Shown: in pieces, positions 26,174 through 34,628 of the stretch
Layout of the letters: each line of letters starts with the position of its first letter
Numbering within the stretch: position 1 is the first letter of the stretch
DNA from: CAUZJF01 sp965248605
GTDB lineage: Bacteria > Chloroflexota > Dehalococcoidia > Lucifugimonadales > CAUZJF01
Assembly (NCBI GenBank): GCA_965248605.1
Contig: CBDFJV010000006.1
Coordinates: 62,001 to 126,000 of the forward strand
Length of the DNA stretch: 64,000 nucleotides
Reading direction: 5' to 3'
The notes under the pieces: model-generated
The model's input: the letters and a program-made list of their open reading frames with translations, nothing else
Databases searched by the model: none
Told to the model about the DNA's origin: nothing
Position numbers and translations under genes: made by a program

Positions 26174-27178
26174 TCACCACACCTCGCGAAACAGCCGTAT
26201 CCAGTTCCCGCCTAGCACTTTCACGACATCCTCCTGCCCATACCCCCGGTCCACCAGCGCCGCCGCCAGCTTCGGCAGGTCGTCCGGCGTCTCGAACCCC
26301 TTCGGATACCGCGCCTGCTTGTGGCGATAGACCGCCGGGTCGACGAACGTGGCCGGATACTTCGTCCCCTGCTGCGACCCGATGTACTTCCAAAACGACC
26401 ACGGTATGTCCTGCGTGAAATCCGTGCCGATGCCGACGTGGTCGATGCCGATCAGCTCCACCATGTAGTCGATGGCGTCGACGTAGTCCGCGAGAGTCGA
26501 CTCCTCGCCGGAGCGCATGAAACCCGTGATCGCGGTCGTACCAACGACACCGCCCCCCTCGGCGATCAGCTTCAGCGCCTCGTCCGTTTTGTTGCGCGGG
26601 ACGTCATGGTACGACTTGGCGTTGGCGTGGGTGCACGCGACCGGCTTATCCGACATCTCGATGGCGTCGAGCGTTGTCCTGACGCCGACGTGCGACAGGT
26701 CGACCAGGATGCCCAGCCTGTTCATCTCCTTGACAGCATCGACGCCGAAGTTGCTGAGCCCGCCGCCGGCCCTCTCGTAGCAGCCATCGCCCAGCAGGTT
26801 CCGCTCGTGAAACGTCACCTGAATGATCCGCACGCCGAGCTTGTGAAAGATTTCCAGGCGGCCGAGGTCGTTCTCGATGGGCGTCGCGTTCTGAAACCCG
26901 AGGATGACCCCGACGCGACCGTCGCGCTTCGCGGCCTCGACATCGTCGAACGACCGGACCTGCACGATTTCGTCGCGCTGGGCGAAGCGCTGCGACCAGC
27001 CGGCGATGGTATCCAGCGTCTCCCGAAACCCCTCCCACGTCGCAATAGTCGCGTTGATGGCCGTGACGCCCCCGTTCGTCAGGCTGCGGAACACCGCGTC
27101 GCTATCCCAATTACTGACATTCAACCCATCGATAATAATGGCGTCCCGATAGAGGCGTTCCACGTTGCTCTCAGTCAT
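26174..27178 (-). CDS. M19 (renal dipeptidase-like) amidohydrolase, first metal pair replaced
   Basis: 334 residues with the family order IIIDGLN.., GFQNATPIEN, LGVRIIQVTFHERNLLGDG, ILVDLSHVGVRT, CTHANAKSY, DHVGIGTDF and the C-terminal VLGGNWIRLFREVW. M19 enzymes hydrolyse dipeptides at a binuclear zinc site whose first ligands are the His and Asp of DGHxD. Here that motif is DGLNV (Leu19, Val21), so two zinc ligands are missing, while the Glu and later His are kept. It may be mononuclear or have a changed substrate. The ATG at 27178 is followed by normal family sequence. Confidence 0.87.
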   Translation of the reverse strand: MTESNVERLYRDAIIIDGLNVSNWDSDAVFRSLTNGGVTAINATIATWEGFRETLDTIAGWSQRFAQRDEIVQVRSFDDVEAAKRDGRVGVILGFQNATPIENDLGRLEIFHKLGVRIIQVTFHERNLLGDGCYERAGGGLSNFGVDAVKEMNRLGILVDLSHVGVRTTLDAIEMSDKPVACTHANAKSYHDVPRNKTDEALKLIAEGGGVVGTTAITGFMRSGEESTLADYVDAIDYMVELIGIDHVGIGTDFTQDIPWSFWKYIGSQQGTKYPATFVDPAVYRHKQARYPKGFETPDDLPKLAAALVDRGYGQEDVVKVLGGNWIRLFREVW

Positions 27179-27215
27179 CTCGTCTCCCCACGATCAATAT
27201 AGAAGGCGGCTCTTA

Positions 27216-27381
27216 TCCCTTCTCCCTTGGTGGGAGAAGGCTAGAGCCTACCCTGAGTCCACCGAAGGGATGAGGGGGCTTCCTGCACCCGGTACCCTGT
27301 ACCCCGTACCCCATCCACATCCGCTCAGCCTGAGCCTGTCGAAGGCCGCCCGCACCCCACACCCCGTACCCTGTACCTCGC
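27216..27381. repeat. Intergenic repeats between dipeptidase and oxidase remnant
   Basis: Contains a diverged CCTTCTCCC..GGGAGAAGG palindrome (27216-27250), several GTACCCTGTACCCC-like short tandem words, and CCTGAGCCTGTCGAAGG (27329-27345), a widespread intergenic palindrome that recurs at 58411-58427 and, inverted and diverged, near 57142-57160. Confidence 0.55.
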
Positions 27382-28087
27382 CTAGCCCGGCGGCCTAGCA
27401 AACCCCCGCGAAACGCCCTGCCGCGCCGCCCCCACCTCGAACCGACCCCCAATCCTGAAGCGGTCCCCTAGAGGGTTGGGCCTGTCCTCGACCGCATCCG
27501 CGATCACCGGCCCGATCGAGCCGCCGAACTTGAACCCGTGCCCGCTCCCTCCCCCGGCGACGAACACCCGCTCCCGGCCGGGCACCCTGTCGATCATGAA
27601 GTGGTCGTCAGGCGTCGCGGTGTACAGGCGCGACCTCCCCCCGACCACCTTGCCCTCGGCCATCTCGGGGATGCGCTCGCGCAGAAACGCCAGCGTCTCC
27701 TCCGCGAACTCCGGCGTCCCGGCGCGGTCGACGTCTGGGTCGACCGTGTCGCCCAGGGGCTCCTTTGCAACCTTCACGTACCCCTCGCGCAGCAGTGGAA
27801 AGCCGTACCACCCCTCCCCGTCGGGGTCGATCCCCCACTTGGGAAAGGCGCCGTGGGCGAACACCGACGGGTCGCGCGGCTCGATTAGCAGCATCTGCTG
27901 GTGCGTCACCTTGACCTTTGCGCCGATCTCCGGCAGCAAACGCCCAACCCAGGCGCCCGTCGCGACGACGACGCGGTCGACCACCTCGCGACCGCCGTCG
28001 AAGACGACCTCGACGCCCGACCCCCGTTCATCGACGCCCGTAACAGGGGTATTCTCTCGAAAAACCGCGCCGGCCTCGCGGGCGATG
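27382..28087 (-). pseudogene. FAD-dependent oxidase (sarcosine-oxidase-like), N-terminus lost
   Basis: C-terminal two thirds of a DAO-family flavoprotein: AREAGAVFRENTPVTGVD, VDRVVVATGAWVGRLLPEIG, GFPLLREGYVKVAKEPLGD, LYTATPDDHFMIDRVPG, VFVAGGGSGHGFKFGGSIG. The FAD-binding GxGxxG N-terminus is absent: upstream the sequence changes at about 28087 into a truncated istB. The family oxidises sarcosine or other secondary amines and glycine-like substrates. Loss of the N-terminus makes it inactive. Confidence 0.85.
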
Positions 28088-28582
28088 CTTGAGTCGTGCG
28101 AGCCTTCTCTGCAGGTTGAGCAGACGCCGTTCGTCCCTGGCCTCGATCAGCTCGTGAACCAGAGCAGCGGCGGTGGTGAAGCCCACGGACAGTCCTCTCT
28201 GACACGCAGCCAGACCGAGACCGAGGGCGATATGGGTCTTGCCGGTGCCACTGTTGCCGAGAGCGATGACGTTGTGGGGGCGCTCGATGTACTCGCATCG
28301 TGCCAGCTCCAGAACCAGAGCCTTGTTCAGGGACGGCATAGACAGGAAGTCGAAGGTGTCGAGGCTCTTGGTCGTCGGGAAGCGGGCTGCTTTGATCCGA
28401 CGTTCCACCATGCGATGGTGACGGTCGATCAGCTCCAACTCCGATAGTCGCAGCAGGTAGTCCGGATGGTCAGCTCCCTCACTGGCACACTGGGATGCCA
28501 GCTTGTCGTACTCCCTCAGGAACGTGGGGAGCTTGAGTTGCTTGAGGTTGTGTTCGAGCAACATCGTGGACTTGTTGGTCAT
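28088..28582 (-). pseudogene. istB: IstB ATPase, truncated
   Basis: IstB is the AAA+ helper ATPase of IS21 transposition, about 250 residues when complete. Here MTNKSTMLLEHNLKQLKLP and the Walker A GNSGTGKTHIALGLG are present, but the protein departs from the family after LNLQRRLARLK and so lacks Walker B. The frame then runs briefly into oxidase DNA. ATG overlaps the istA stop by 4 bp. Confidence 0.88.
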
Positions 28583-30093
28583 GACCGGCTCCCCGCCAGG
28601 AGAGCCATGTAGTCCCTGGTCGAGGTTGTTGCAACGTTGGTCCTGGGCAGATACGGGTACAACTCCATGTCGAGTCTAGGCGGTCGACCCTCGATCCTGC
28701 ACAGCACCAGGTGCTTGACAGCATCGAAGCTCACAGCCCCGAGTCGAATGGCGTCTCGTACGGCGTCGTGGACTTCTTCCGGCTGGAAGTTCTCCATCAG
28801 TCTGAGCACTTGCACGAACTCCCTCTTTCCTCGCTTGCCCATCCGAGACTCCAGCAGCCGCCGCAACACTCCGAACTCCTCGGGCAACTCCCATCCAACC
28901 AGCGGCGCCGCCTGATCCAATGCCCTCGTCTTCTTCTCAAGGAGCGGCAGGTAATGGAGAGGGTCGAAGACGAAGTCGTCTCGATCGTAGGACCGCCGAT
29001 GGCGGGCGATGACTTCAGCGCCACAGCTGATCACAACCTCATGTACATATCCGCGGACCACAACGTCCCGATGACCGTAGGCCACCGGGACCGAATAGTC
29101 ATTGGTCCGGTATCTGACCAGGGACAGAGAACTGACCCTCGTCGCGTGCTTGTCGCTGGCGTCGTACGGTACGGCCGGCAGAGGCAGCAACTTCTCCAGG
29201 TCCCGCTCCAGCCGTTCTCCTATCGTCTCGTTGTGGCCGCGGAGTCGATCTTCGAACCGTCTGAGGCAGTGTTGCTCCAGATGAGCATTGAGGGCATCGA
29301 AGCTCTCGAACGATGGAATGGGCACCAGGAAGTTCCGGCGGACATAGCCGACCAGACCTTCTACTTTGCCCTTATCGTTCCCTTTGCCTGGACGGCCGAA
29401 CCGGTCCTCGAACAGGTAGTGGGACTGAAGCTCGGAGAACACCCTGGTCCGCTGCCGGCGACCATCTCCCAGGATTCTGGCTACCGCGAGCGTGGTGTTG
29501 TCGTAGAGGATGCTCTGAGGCACTCCGCCCAGGAACGCGAAGGCGGAGACGTGTCCGTCGCAGAATGACTCCGTCGTCTCGGCGGGATACGCCTTCACAT
29601 AGCACCCGTCGCTGTGAGGGAGGTCCAGGGCGAAGTAGTGGGCTTTGCGTTCCACTCCGCCGATGATCACTCGAGCTTCGCCGTAGTCGCACTGGGCATG
29701 TCCCGGGAAATGGGACAGTGGTACGAACATCTCGCGGGTATGACGACGGCGTTCTCGAACGTAGTCTTTGACTATCGTGTACTTGCCGGGGAAGCCGTGT
29801 TCGTCTCTGAGCCGTTCGTAGATACGCTTGGCGGTGTGACGCTGCTTCTTCGGTGAGCTCAGATCCTGCTCCAGGATCTGGTCCATCACACCCTTATATG
29901 GATCGAGCTTCGGTCTGCGAGCCGGTCGTTGCCGTCGATACCCTGGGGGCACGGAGTACTCGAGCATCTTGCGCACCGTGTCCCGGTGTAGCCCGAACAC
30001 TCGGGCCGCCTCTCGGACGCTCATCCCTTCGACGAAACAAGCCCTGCGAACTCGCAGGTACATCTCCACCTTGTACATCCAATCCACCTTCAA
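28579..30093 (-). CDS. istA: IS21-family transposase IstA
   Basis: 504 residues. An N-terminal helix-turn-helix (GMSVREAARVFGLHRDTVRKML) is followed by a DDE integrase core with GHAQCDYGEARVIIGG, SILYDNTTLAV and KGNDKGKVEGLVGYVRRNFL, and a C-terminal Mu-type beta domain (YRTNDYSVPVAYGHRDV). It looks intact but lacks a working IstB and a second end, so the element should be immobile. Confidence 0.94.
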   Translation of the reverse strand: MKVDWMYKVEMYLRVRRACFVEGMSVREAARVFGLHRDTVRKMLEYSVPPGYRRQRPARRPKLDPYKGVMDQILEQDLSSPKKQRHTAKRIYERLRDEHGFPGKYTIVKDYVRERRRHTREMFVPLSHFPGHAQCDYGEARVIIGGVERKAHYFALDLPHSDGCYVKAYPAETTESFCDGHVSAFAFLGGVPQSILYDNTTLAVARILGDGRRQRTRVFSELQSHYLFEDRFGRPGKGNDKGKVEGLVGYVRRNFLVPIPSFESFDALNAHLEQHCLRRFEDRLRGHNETIGERLERDLEKLLPLPAVPYDASDKHATRVSSLSLVRYRTNDYSVPVAYGHRDVVVRGYVHEVVISCGAEVIARHRRSYDRDDFVFDPLHYLPLLEKKTRALDQAAPLVGWELPEEFGVLRRLLESRMGKRGKREFVQVLRLMENFQPEEVHDAVRDAIRLGAVSFDAVKHLVLCRIEGRPPRLDMELYPYLPRTNVATTSTRDYMALLAGSRS

Positions 30094-30237
30094 TCAGGTT
30101 CGGTCGTTCCTGATTGAAGGCGACAGGCGGTACAGTTTTCAAGCGCCACATCTCAGCGCTCGACCGCCCAGGTGGTACATTATCTCTCCGCCCTTCACAC
30201 GCGCTGCAGCCAACCGCGCGGTCCCACATATTAGGCG

Positions 30238-31326
30238 CTACTTGAACTGTGCCACGCTGAAGATCACGTGGAAGGGCAAGCAGTAGATCACGACGCTTTT
30301 GTGACCTGACACGTCCACACCTTCGGGCACGAAGTAGTTCTGGTTGCCTTTGTTGCCCTTCAGTTTGCCCAGGTCTACGTAGCCTTTGGACATCACGTCG
30401 CCCCGGGTCTTCGGATCCCCGTTTGGTGTCAGGATCACGTGAAGGTCGGGCCCGTTGGTTACCTGGAAGTTCTCTAGCCTGAGCAAGATGGTACCGTCCG
30501 GCCCCCGGAACAGTGTCGCCTTACCGCTTCCCTTGTGGAACGCGTCAGCGTCCGTGAACTCGCCGGACTGGAGTTGGACTACAACCTGCTGCGACTCCGC
30601 GGTAGCCGTCGGCTCAGGAGTTGGCGTGGCCGTTGGAGCCGGGGTTGGAGTCGCCGTCGGCTCCGGCGTAGGCGTGGGGGAAAGCTCCAGTGTTGGAGTA
30701 GCTGAAGGCTCCGGAACCGGCGTGGCTGATGACTCCGTGGCCGCGGTCGTGGTCGGCTCGGGCGTCGAAGGATCTCCTTGGGAGCCATCATCGGTTGTCG
30801 CCACGGTCGTAGCCGTCGAAGTGGGCTCGGCCGTTGGCGTTTCGGTCGGTTCAGGAACAGGCGTTGCAGTAGCCGTCGGGGTTTCCACGATTTGGGCCGC
30901 GGGTGGCGGTGCCGAGCCGTCCCCGCCCGAGGCCATGCTCTGCTGCTCTGCCTCCACGCTTTCCGACGCCGAGGGCCTGACCTTCGCGGGTTCCGCGGTA
31001 GTCGAATCCGCGGAGGTCTCTTCCACCTCGGGACCGGCCGCCGCGGCCTGAACAATCGCGCCGAAATCGAACGGGAACTCCTCCTCGACGGTCACGTTTG
31101 TGAACAGCGGCGACGCCAGCTGCCATCCCCCAAACATCGAGATGGCGACGACCGGAACCGCGAGAATCGTCACGGGGCGCCAGTGCGTACGTACGGCAAG
31201 ATGCCAACCAAAGCGGTACGCAACCGCCAGGGCTCCGGCAGTGAGCAACAGGAGACCGGCCAAGACCAGCCATCGGTACGGATAGAGGTCTGCCAGGAAC
31301 CGCTCGACGTCACCAAAGAAAGCCAT
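30238..31326 (-). CDS. Membrane protein with C-terminal DM13 domain
   Basis: 362 residues: two N-terminal membrane helices (WLVLAGLLLLTAGALAVAY and VTILAVPVVAISMFGGW), a long Pro/Thr/Glu-rich linker with (PTPEPTA)n repeats at about 150-250, and a DM13 domain (GEFTDADAFHKGSGKATLFR, GPDLHVILTPNGDP, GYVDLGKLKGNKGNQNYFVP). DM13 domains are proposed to act in extracytoplasmic electron transfer; one Cys (IYCLPFHVIF) is at the expected C-terminal position. The ATG follows GAGGAGGGGACC. The neighbouring molybdenum enzyme 0.9 kb upstream is also a predicted redox protein. Confidence 0.85.
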   Translation of the reverse strand: MAFFGDVERFLADLYPYRWLVLAGLLLLTAGALAVAYRFGWHLAVRTHWRPVTILAVPVVAISMFGGWQLASPLFTNVTVEEEFPFDFGAIVQAAAAGPEVEETSADSTTAEPAKVRPSASESVEAEQQSMASGGDGSAPPPAAQIVETPTATATPVPEPTETPTAEPTSTATTVATTDDGSQGDPSTPEPTTTAATESSATPVPEPSATPTLELSPTPTPEPTATPTPAPTATPTPEPTATAESQQVVVQLQSGEFTDADAFHKGSGKATLFRGPDGTILLRLENFQVTNGPDLHVILTPNGDPKTRGDVMSKGYVDLGKLKGNKGNQNYFVPEGVDVSGHKSVVIYCLPFHVIFSVAQFK

Positions 31327-31660
31327 TACGAGGTCCCCTCCTCTGGGTTACTTGGTAATCCTAGCTTCGACACCTGAAGAAAACGCCATCGTTTCTTACG
31401 ATTCGATTAAGGGCGAATGAGGTTCTGGAGCGTCGCGCCAGTTTCCGCAGCTGAGTAGTCGTCAGGCGCTCGATGGGCTGCCTCGCCATTCCCTGGACCG
31501 AATCTAGGCGAGTAACTATTTGACCAGTGATCGATAGTTTCCCCCCTTTGAAAAGGGGGTTAGGGGGATTTAGCTCTTTCAAACGACTCGTCGCGAGCCC
31601 GTCAAAAAGAGCAGTTACTCGATAGCCTATCCAAGGATGCGCTACCCCATGCAACTCCCC
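31327..31660. repeat. Non-coding region with CCCCCTTTT palindrome
   Basis: CCCCCCTTT-g-AAAAGGGGG followed by TTAGGGGGATTTAG (31541-31572) is a widespread intergenic hairpin, present in opposite orientation at 58622-58650. At 31599-31627 is a short segment whose complement resembles the start of the repeat at 58446. No gene seen. Confidence 0.55.
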
Positions 31661-31731
31661 TTGACGGCACCAGAACGCATGTACTATAATATCAACGAGG
31701 GACAGACCCCGGTCTGTCCTTTTGTTTTTTT
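31661..31731 (+). promoter_or_regulatory. Strong promoter running straight into a terminator-like hairpin
   Basis: TTGACG (31661-31666), 18-bp spacer, perfect TATAAT (31685-31690), then GGACAGACC (31700-31708) pairing with GGTCTGTCC (31711-31719) and a T-rich tract (31720-31731). Transcription would end within about 35 nt. A GAGGAG followed by ATG at 31759 lies downstream, but its short ORF has no recognisable product. A related unit lies at 44483-44550. Confidence 0.6.
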
Positions 31732-31815
31732 GACCGACGCAGCACGAGGAGAGCGACAATGCACCAGACGACCACTGATATTGCCCACCTGTACCCCGTA
31801 CCCAGCTCCCCCGAC

Positions 31816-31901
31816 CTGTCGGATTTTCCCCGAAAGTGTCGGAAACCCTCAGATACAAATCCGACAGTTTCCTACGGATTCCGACACTTTCGAAGAGCGT
31901 T
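31816..31901 (+). other. Interleaved inverted repeats (A-B-A'-B')
   Basis: CTGTCGGATTT (31816-31826) is the exact complement of 31857-31867, and CGAAAGTGTCGGAA (31831-31844) of 31879-31892. The pairs interleave, so in RNA they could form a pseudoknot of 11 and 14 bp, or a nested structure using the shared core TGTCGGA. A run of six T follows at 31901. Confidence 0.5.
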
Positions 31902-31990
31902 TTTTCGGGTCCGAACGCCACTAGTAGATGGGGCTCGCCTCCGGTCTCACGCTTTGGAGGTGAAAGTCTTGGTCAGCCGTCAGTGTCGGG

Positions 31991-32130
31991 TCAGATGTAG
32001 GGAGCAATGCCCCTCTTAAAGGCAGCGGAATCGTTGTTCTCGGCACCGAACAGCGCATCCTGTATCGCGAAGGTGCCCACATAGAAGCGCGCGCGGTCTA
32101 GAACGGCCTGTAGACCTGGGTATGCGGCAC
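31991..32130 (-). pseudogene. C-terminal remnant of an unidentified gene
   Basis: The minus strand reads AAYPGLQAVLDRARFYVGTF, then AIQDALFGAENNDSAAF, KRGIAPYI and a stop at 31991. It looks like protein sequence (mixed, non-repetitive, proper C-terminus) but has no start or upstream body. I do not recognise the family. Confidence 0.45.
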
Positions 32131-32194
32131 CGCAGCAAACCGATCACTCGTAGGAGAGTAGGAGAATCAACCGTCCAATCGAAGCTGAGACCAC

Positions 32195-33829
32195 CTACAC
32201 CCTCGCCGACTTGCTGTGGAGACCGGTCGCGCCGCTCGGACGGTTGCCCTGCACGGTTTCTATCTGGGGGGTGCCGTCGCCTTCGGCGCAACGGACCTCG
32301 AACTCGTGGTCGCCTGCCACGAACGGCCAGTCGTAGCGCCAGACCACCCACGTGGTCTCGGACAGGGGGGCCCTGAGACTAGCTTGTTGCCAGGGGCCGC
32401 CGTCGACTCGGACCTCGACGTTCGATATCTGGCGATCGCCTGAGAAGGCGATTCCGCCAACCGGGACCAGCTTCTGACCGTCCCGTTCGTAGACGGCCTC
32501 CGCGGCTACCGTGTCTATCACGGATGTGGACTTTACTCGGGCCACCGCGTCCCACCCACGCTCGACCCAGTAGCCCTCCTTGTCCTTCTTGCTGACCGCG
32601 ATGCTCGTTATCCACTTCGGCTGCTTCATGCCGTAGCGGCCGGGCAGCCAGATCCGTAATGGGAAGCCATGATCGATTGGGATCGGGTTTCCGTCCCAGG
32701 CGTAGCAGAGCATGATGCGCTCGTCAGCGGCGATCATGTCTAGCGCCACCGTCTCGTAGAAACCGTCGCCGCTGCTGATCAGCAGGTACTTGGCGTCGGC
32801 CTGCGGCTTGACATCGGCCAGTATGTCCTGGACGCTCGCGCCCGTCCACTGGGTGGTGCTTATCAGGTCGGTCCCGACACGGCCGGAGATGCACGAGAGC
32901 GTCACATACTGATCGCGCGACTCATAGTTGTTGCGAATGTCGTCGATAGTCAAGTCCATCGGGTTATCGACGAGCCCGAATATCGGAAGTGTCCACGTGG
33001 CGCCGTCTATCACCGTCGGCTCCGTACGAATGAAGACCTGGTAGTGGTCTTTGAGTGGGGTGTACTCGGGTCGAGTACCTGGAGCCGGCATCACAGTGTC
33101 GGCGGCATTCGGGAACGGCGACCGCGGGCTTCCTTGGGACTCGTGCGCCATCGAGGCGGCCAGCTCGTCTTCTAGCTTGCGGCGGGCGGCCTGTGCCAGG
33201 AGATTTCCGATACCTGTGCTGGCGACAGTGATCGTCGCACTGGCCGCGCCAAGACTGATTAGTAACCGACGCCGGTCTACCGTTTGAACGGTTGCGGCCG
33301 CTCCTTCGGTGGGCTCAGGCAGCGCCTCTTTCGGGTTTAGCCTCACGTAGGCTTCGCGGAATGCAACACCCCAGGCCAGGAACAGGACCATCAGCCAGAT
33401 AATAGTCAGAATTGGGTGTACGTCCGAGCCCCCGATCGCGATGCTGATTCCGATCATCGGCAGTCCCACCAGCGCGCCTACCACCAGACCGGTCGTCAGA
33501 TCGGGCCGTACGTCTCTAAGTCTGATATAGGCGAAAAACGCGACGCCAACGGTGACCCCCATGCCAAAGAACATCATGATGGCCATCGCCTTCTCCGCCG
33601 TCTTCGCGGTGTTGGCAACGCTTGCGCCGAATAGACGTAAGATGTCGACCATCAGGTCGATGCCGAACGTAACGATCGGGCCCGGCAGGACGCGAGCGAT
33701 CCAATCGAAGAGGTCAAACGGAATGAAGGGTAGCCCGACGAGCTTGTCGGCCAGGTACATCAGGGCGATCAGCGGCGCGGTCAGCAGCGAACCCGCGAGC
33801 GCCCCAGTCCCCACACTGAACCTTTTCAT
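32195..33829 (-). CDS. Membrane-anchored molybdopterin oxidoreductase (sulfite oxidase family)
   Basis: 544 residues. About four to five N-terminal helices (GSLLTAPLIALMYLADKLV, AMAIMMFFGMGVTVGVAFFAY, GLVVGALVGLPMIGISIAIG, IIWLMVLFLAWGVAF) precede a second hydrophobic stretch and the catalytic domain. The Mo ligand is the Cys of YVTLSCISGRVGTDLI, followed by GFYETVALDMI, LCYAWDGNPIPIDHGFPLRI and the C-terminal Mo-co dimerisation domain (VGGIAFSGDRQISNVEVRVDGGPW). It likely oxidises or reduces a small sulfur or nitrogen compound outside the membrane. The ATG at 33829 follows GGAGGTGCCGAG. No separate cytochrome or heme subunit gene follows. Confidence 0.9.
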   Translation of the reverse strand: MKRFSVGTGALAGSLLTAPLIALMYLADKLVGLPFIPFDLFDWIARVLPGPIVTFGIDLMVDILRLFGASVANTAKTAEKAMAIMMFFGMGVTVGVAFFAYIRLRDVRPDLTTGLVVGALVGLPMIGISIAIGGSDVHPILTIIWLMVLFLAWGVAFREAYVRLNPKEALPEPTEGAAATVQTVDRRRLLISLGAASATITVASTGIGNLLAQAARRKLEDELAASMAHESQGSPRSPFPNAADTVMPAPGTRPEYTPLKDHYQVFIRTEPTVIDGATWTLPIFGLVDNPMDLTIDDIRNNYESRDQYVTLSCISGRVGTDLISTTQWTGASVQDILADVKPQADAKYLLISSGDGFYETVALDMIAADERIMLCYAWDGNPIPIDHGFPLRIWLPGRYGMKQPKWITSIAVSKKDKEGYWVERGWDAVARVKSTSVIDTVAAEAVYERDGQKLVPVGGIAFSGDRQISNVEVRVDGGPWQQASLRAPLSETTWVVWRYDWPFVAGDHEFEVRCAEGDGTPQIETVQGNRPSGATGLHSKSARV

Positions 33830-34138
33830 CTCGGCACCTCCATCGGACTGCCGTTAGGCCGGCCACAGTCACACGGGCGATAGGTCGTTCAAACGCATCT
33901 ACGATAGGTAGATGGGGTGGCGACAGTATACAGTTTTGGGATTCCGGTCGCGCCAGTCCGGAGGCAGCAAAATGCGGACGGGCGCCGACGTGTTTGTTCT
34001 ACGGTACGTCTTGTTGAGGCGCGCCGGATTCTCGTTCTCGGAGATGGGTTTCATATTGCTTGTCGCTTCGATAATGTGTAATATTGGCGGAGCGATTGTG
34101 CGAACCGTCACAATCGCAGTTGATTGCAGAGTGAGCCG
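33830..34138. promoter_or_regulatory. Intergenic region with possible rplS promoter
   Basis: 309 bp between divergent genes. TTGCTT (34056-34061), 17-bp spacer and TAATAT (34079-34084) would start transcription about 45 bp before rplS. No other feature seen. Confidence 0.4.
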
Positions 34139-34477
34139 ATGGACGCCCACCACCTGATACAACTTGAGCCGAACGCCGCCGTCGAGGATTTCCGCCCCGG
34201 CGACACCGTGCGAGTGAGCACGAAGGTCACCGAGGGCGAACGGACCCGCACGCAGGTGTTCGAGGGAGTCGTGATCCGCAAACGGGGCGGCGGCCCCGGC
34301 GCGTCCTTCACGGTCCGTCGTGTGTCCAACGAGGTGGGGGTCGAGCGTACGTTCCTGTTGTACTCGCCTGTCGTCGAAGCCGTCAGCGTCGTAAGGGCCG
34401 GGGTTGTGCGCCGGGCCCGCCTCAACTACCTGCGAGGACGCTCCGGCCGCGCCGCGCGGATAAAAGAGCGCCGCTAG
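34139..34477 (+). CDS. rplS: 50S ribosomal protein L19
   Basis: 112 residues, near the usual length. Family signature: FRPGDTVRVSTKVTEGERTR, QVFEGVVIRKRGGGPGASFT, VRRVSNEVGVERTFLLYSP and RRARLNYLRGRSGRAARIKE. It sits at the 30S-50S interface near the L14 bridge. The ATG at 34139 is preceded by GAGTGAG; an in-frame upstream start is not needed. It usually follows trmD, which is absent here. Confidence 0.97.
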   Translation: MDAHHLIQLEPNAAVEDFRPGDTVRVSTKVTEGERTRTQVFEGVVIRKRGGGPGASFTVRRVSNEVGVERTFLLYSPVVEAVSVVRAGVVRRARLNYLRGRSGRAARIKERR

Positions 34478-34628
34478 TAGCCGGGCGACGAAAGTCGTCC
34501 CGACCCGAGTCTTCTTCCCCTGAGATAGCCGACCCAAACCGGCTCTGACAAACTCTCGGGCGCCTCCGTCTGCTGGAATTTGCGGCGACCATCTGTTCTT
34601 ATCACGCGGACTTCGCTACACTGGTGCT

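Larger units (their letters stand above)
28088..30199. mobile_element. IS21-family element, one end deleted
   Basis: Carries istA and the first 165 codons of istB; everything after istB residue 165 and the terminal end is gone and replaced by the oxidase remnant. The surviving end near 30191-30199 reads TGTGAAGGG inward on the minus strand and is followed by repeated IstA-site-like words (AATGTACCACCTGGGCGG, AACTGTACCGCCTG), typical of IS21 ends. An IS-linked deletion probably removed both the istB 3' end and the oxidase 5' end. Confidence 0.85.
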
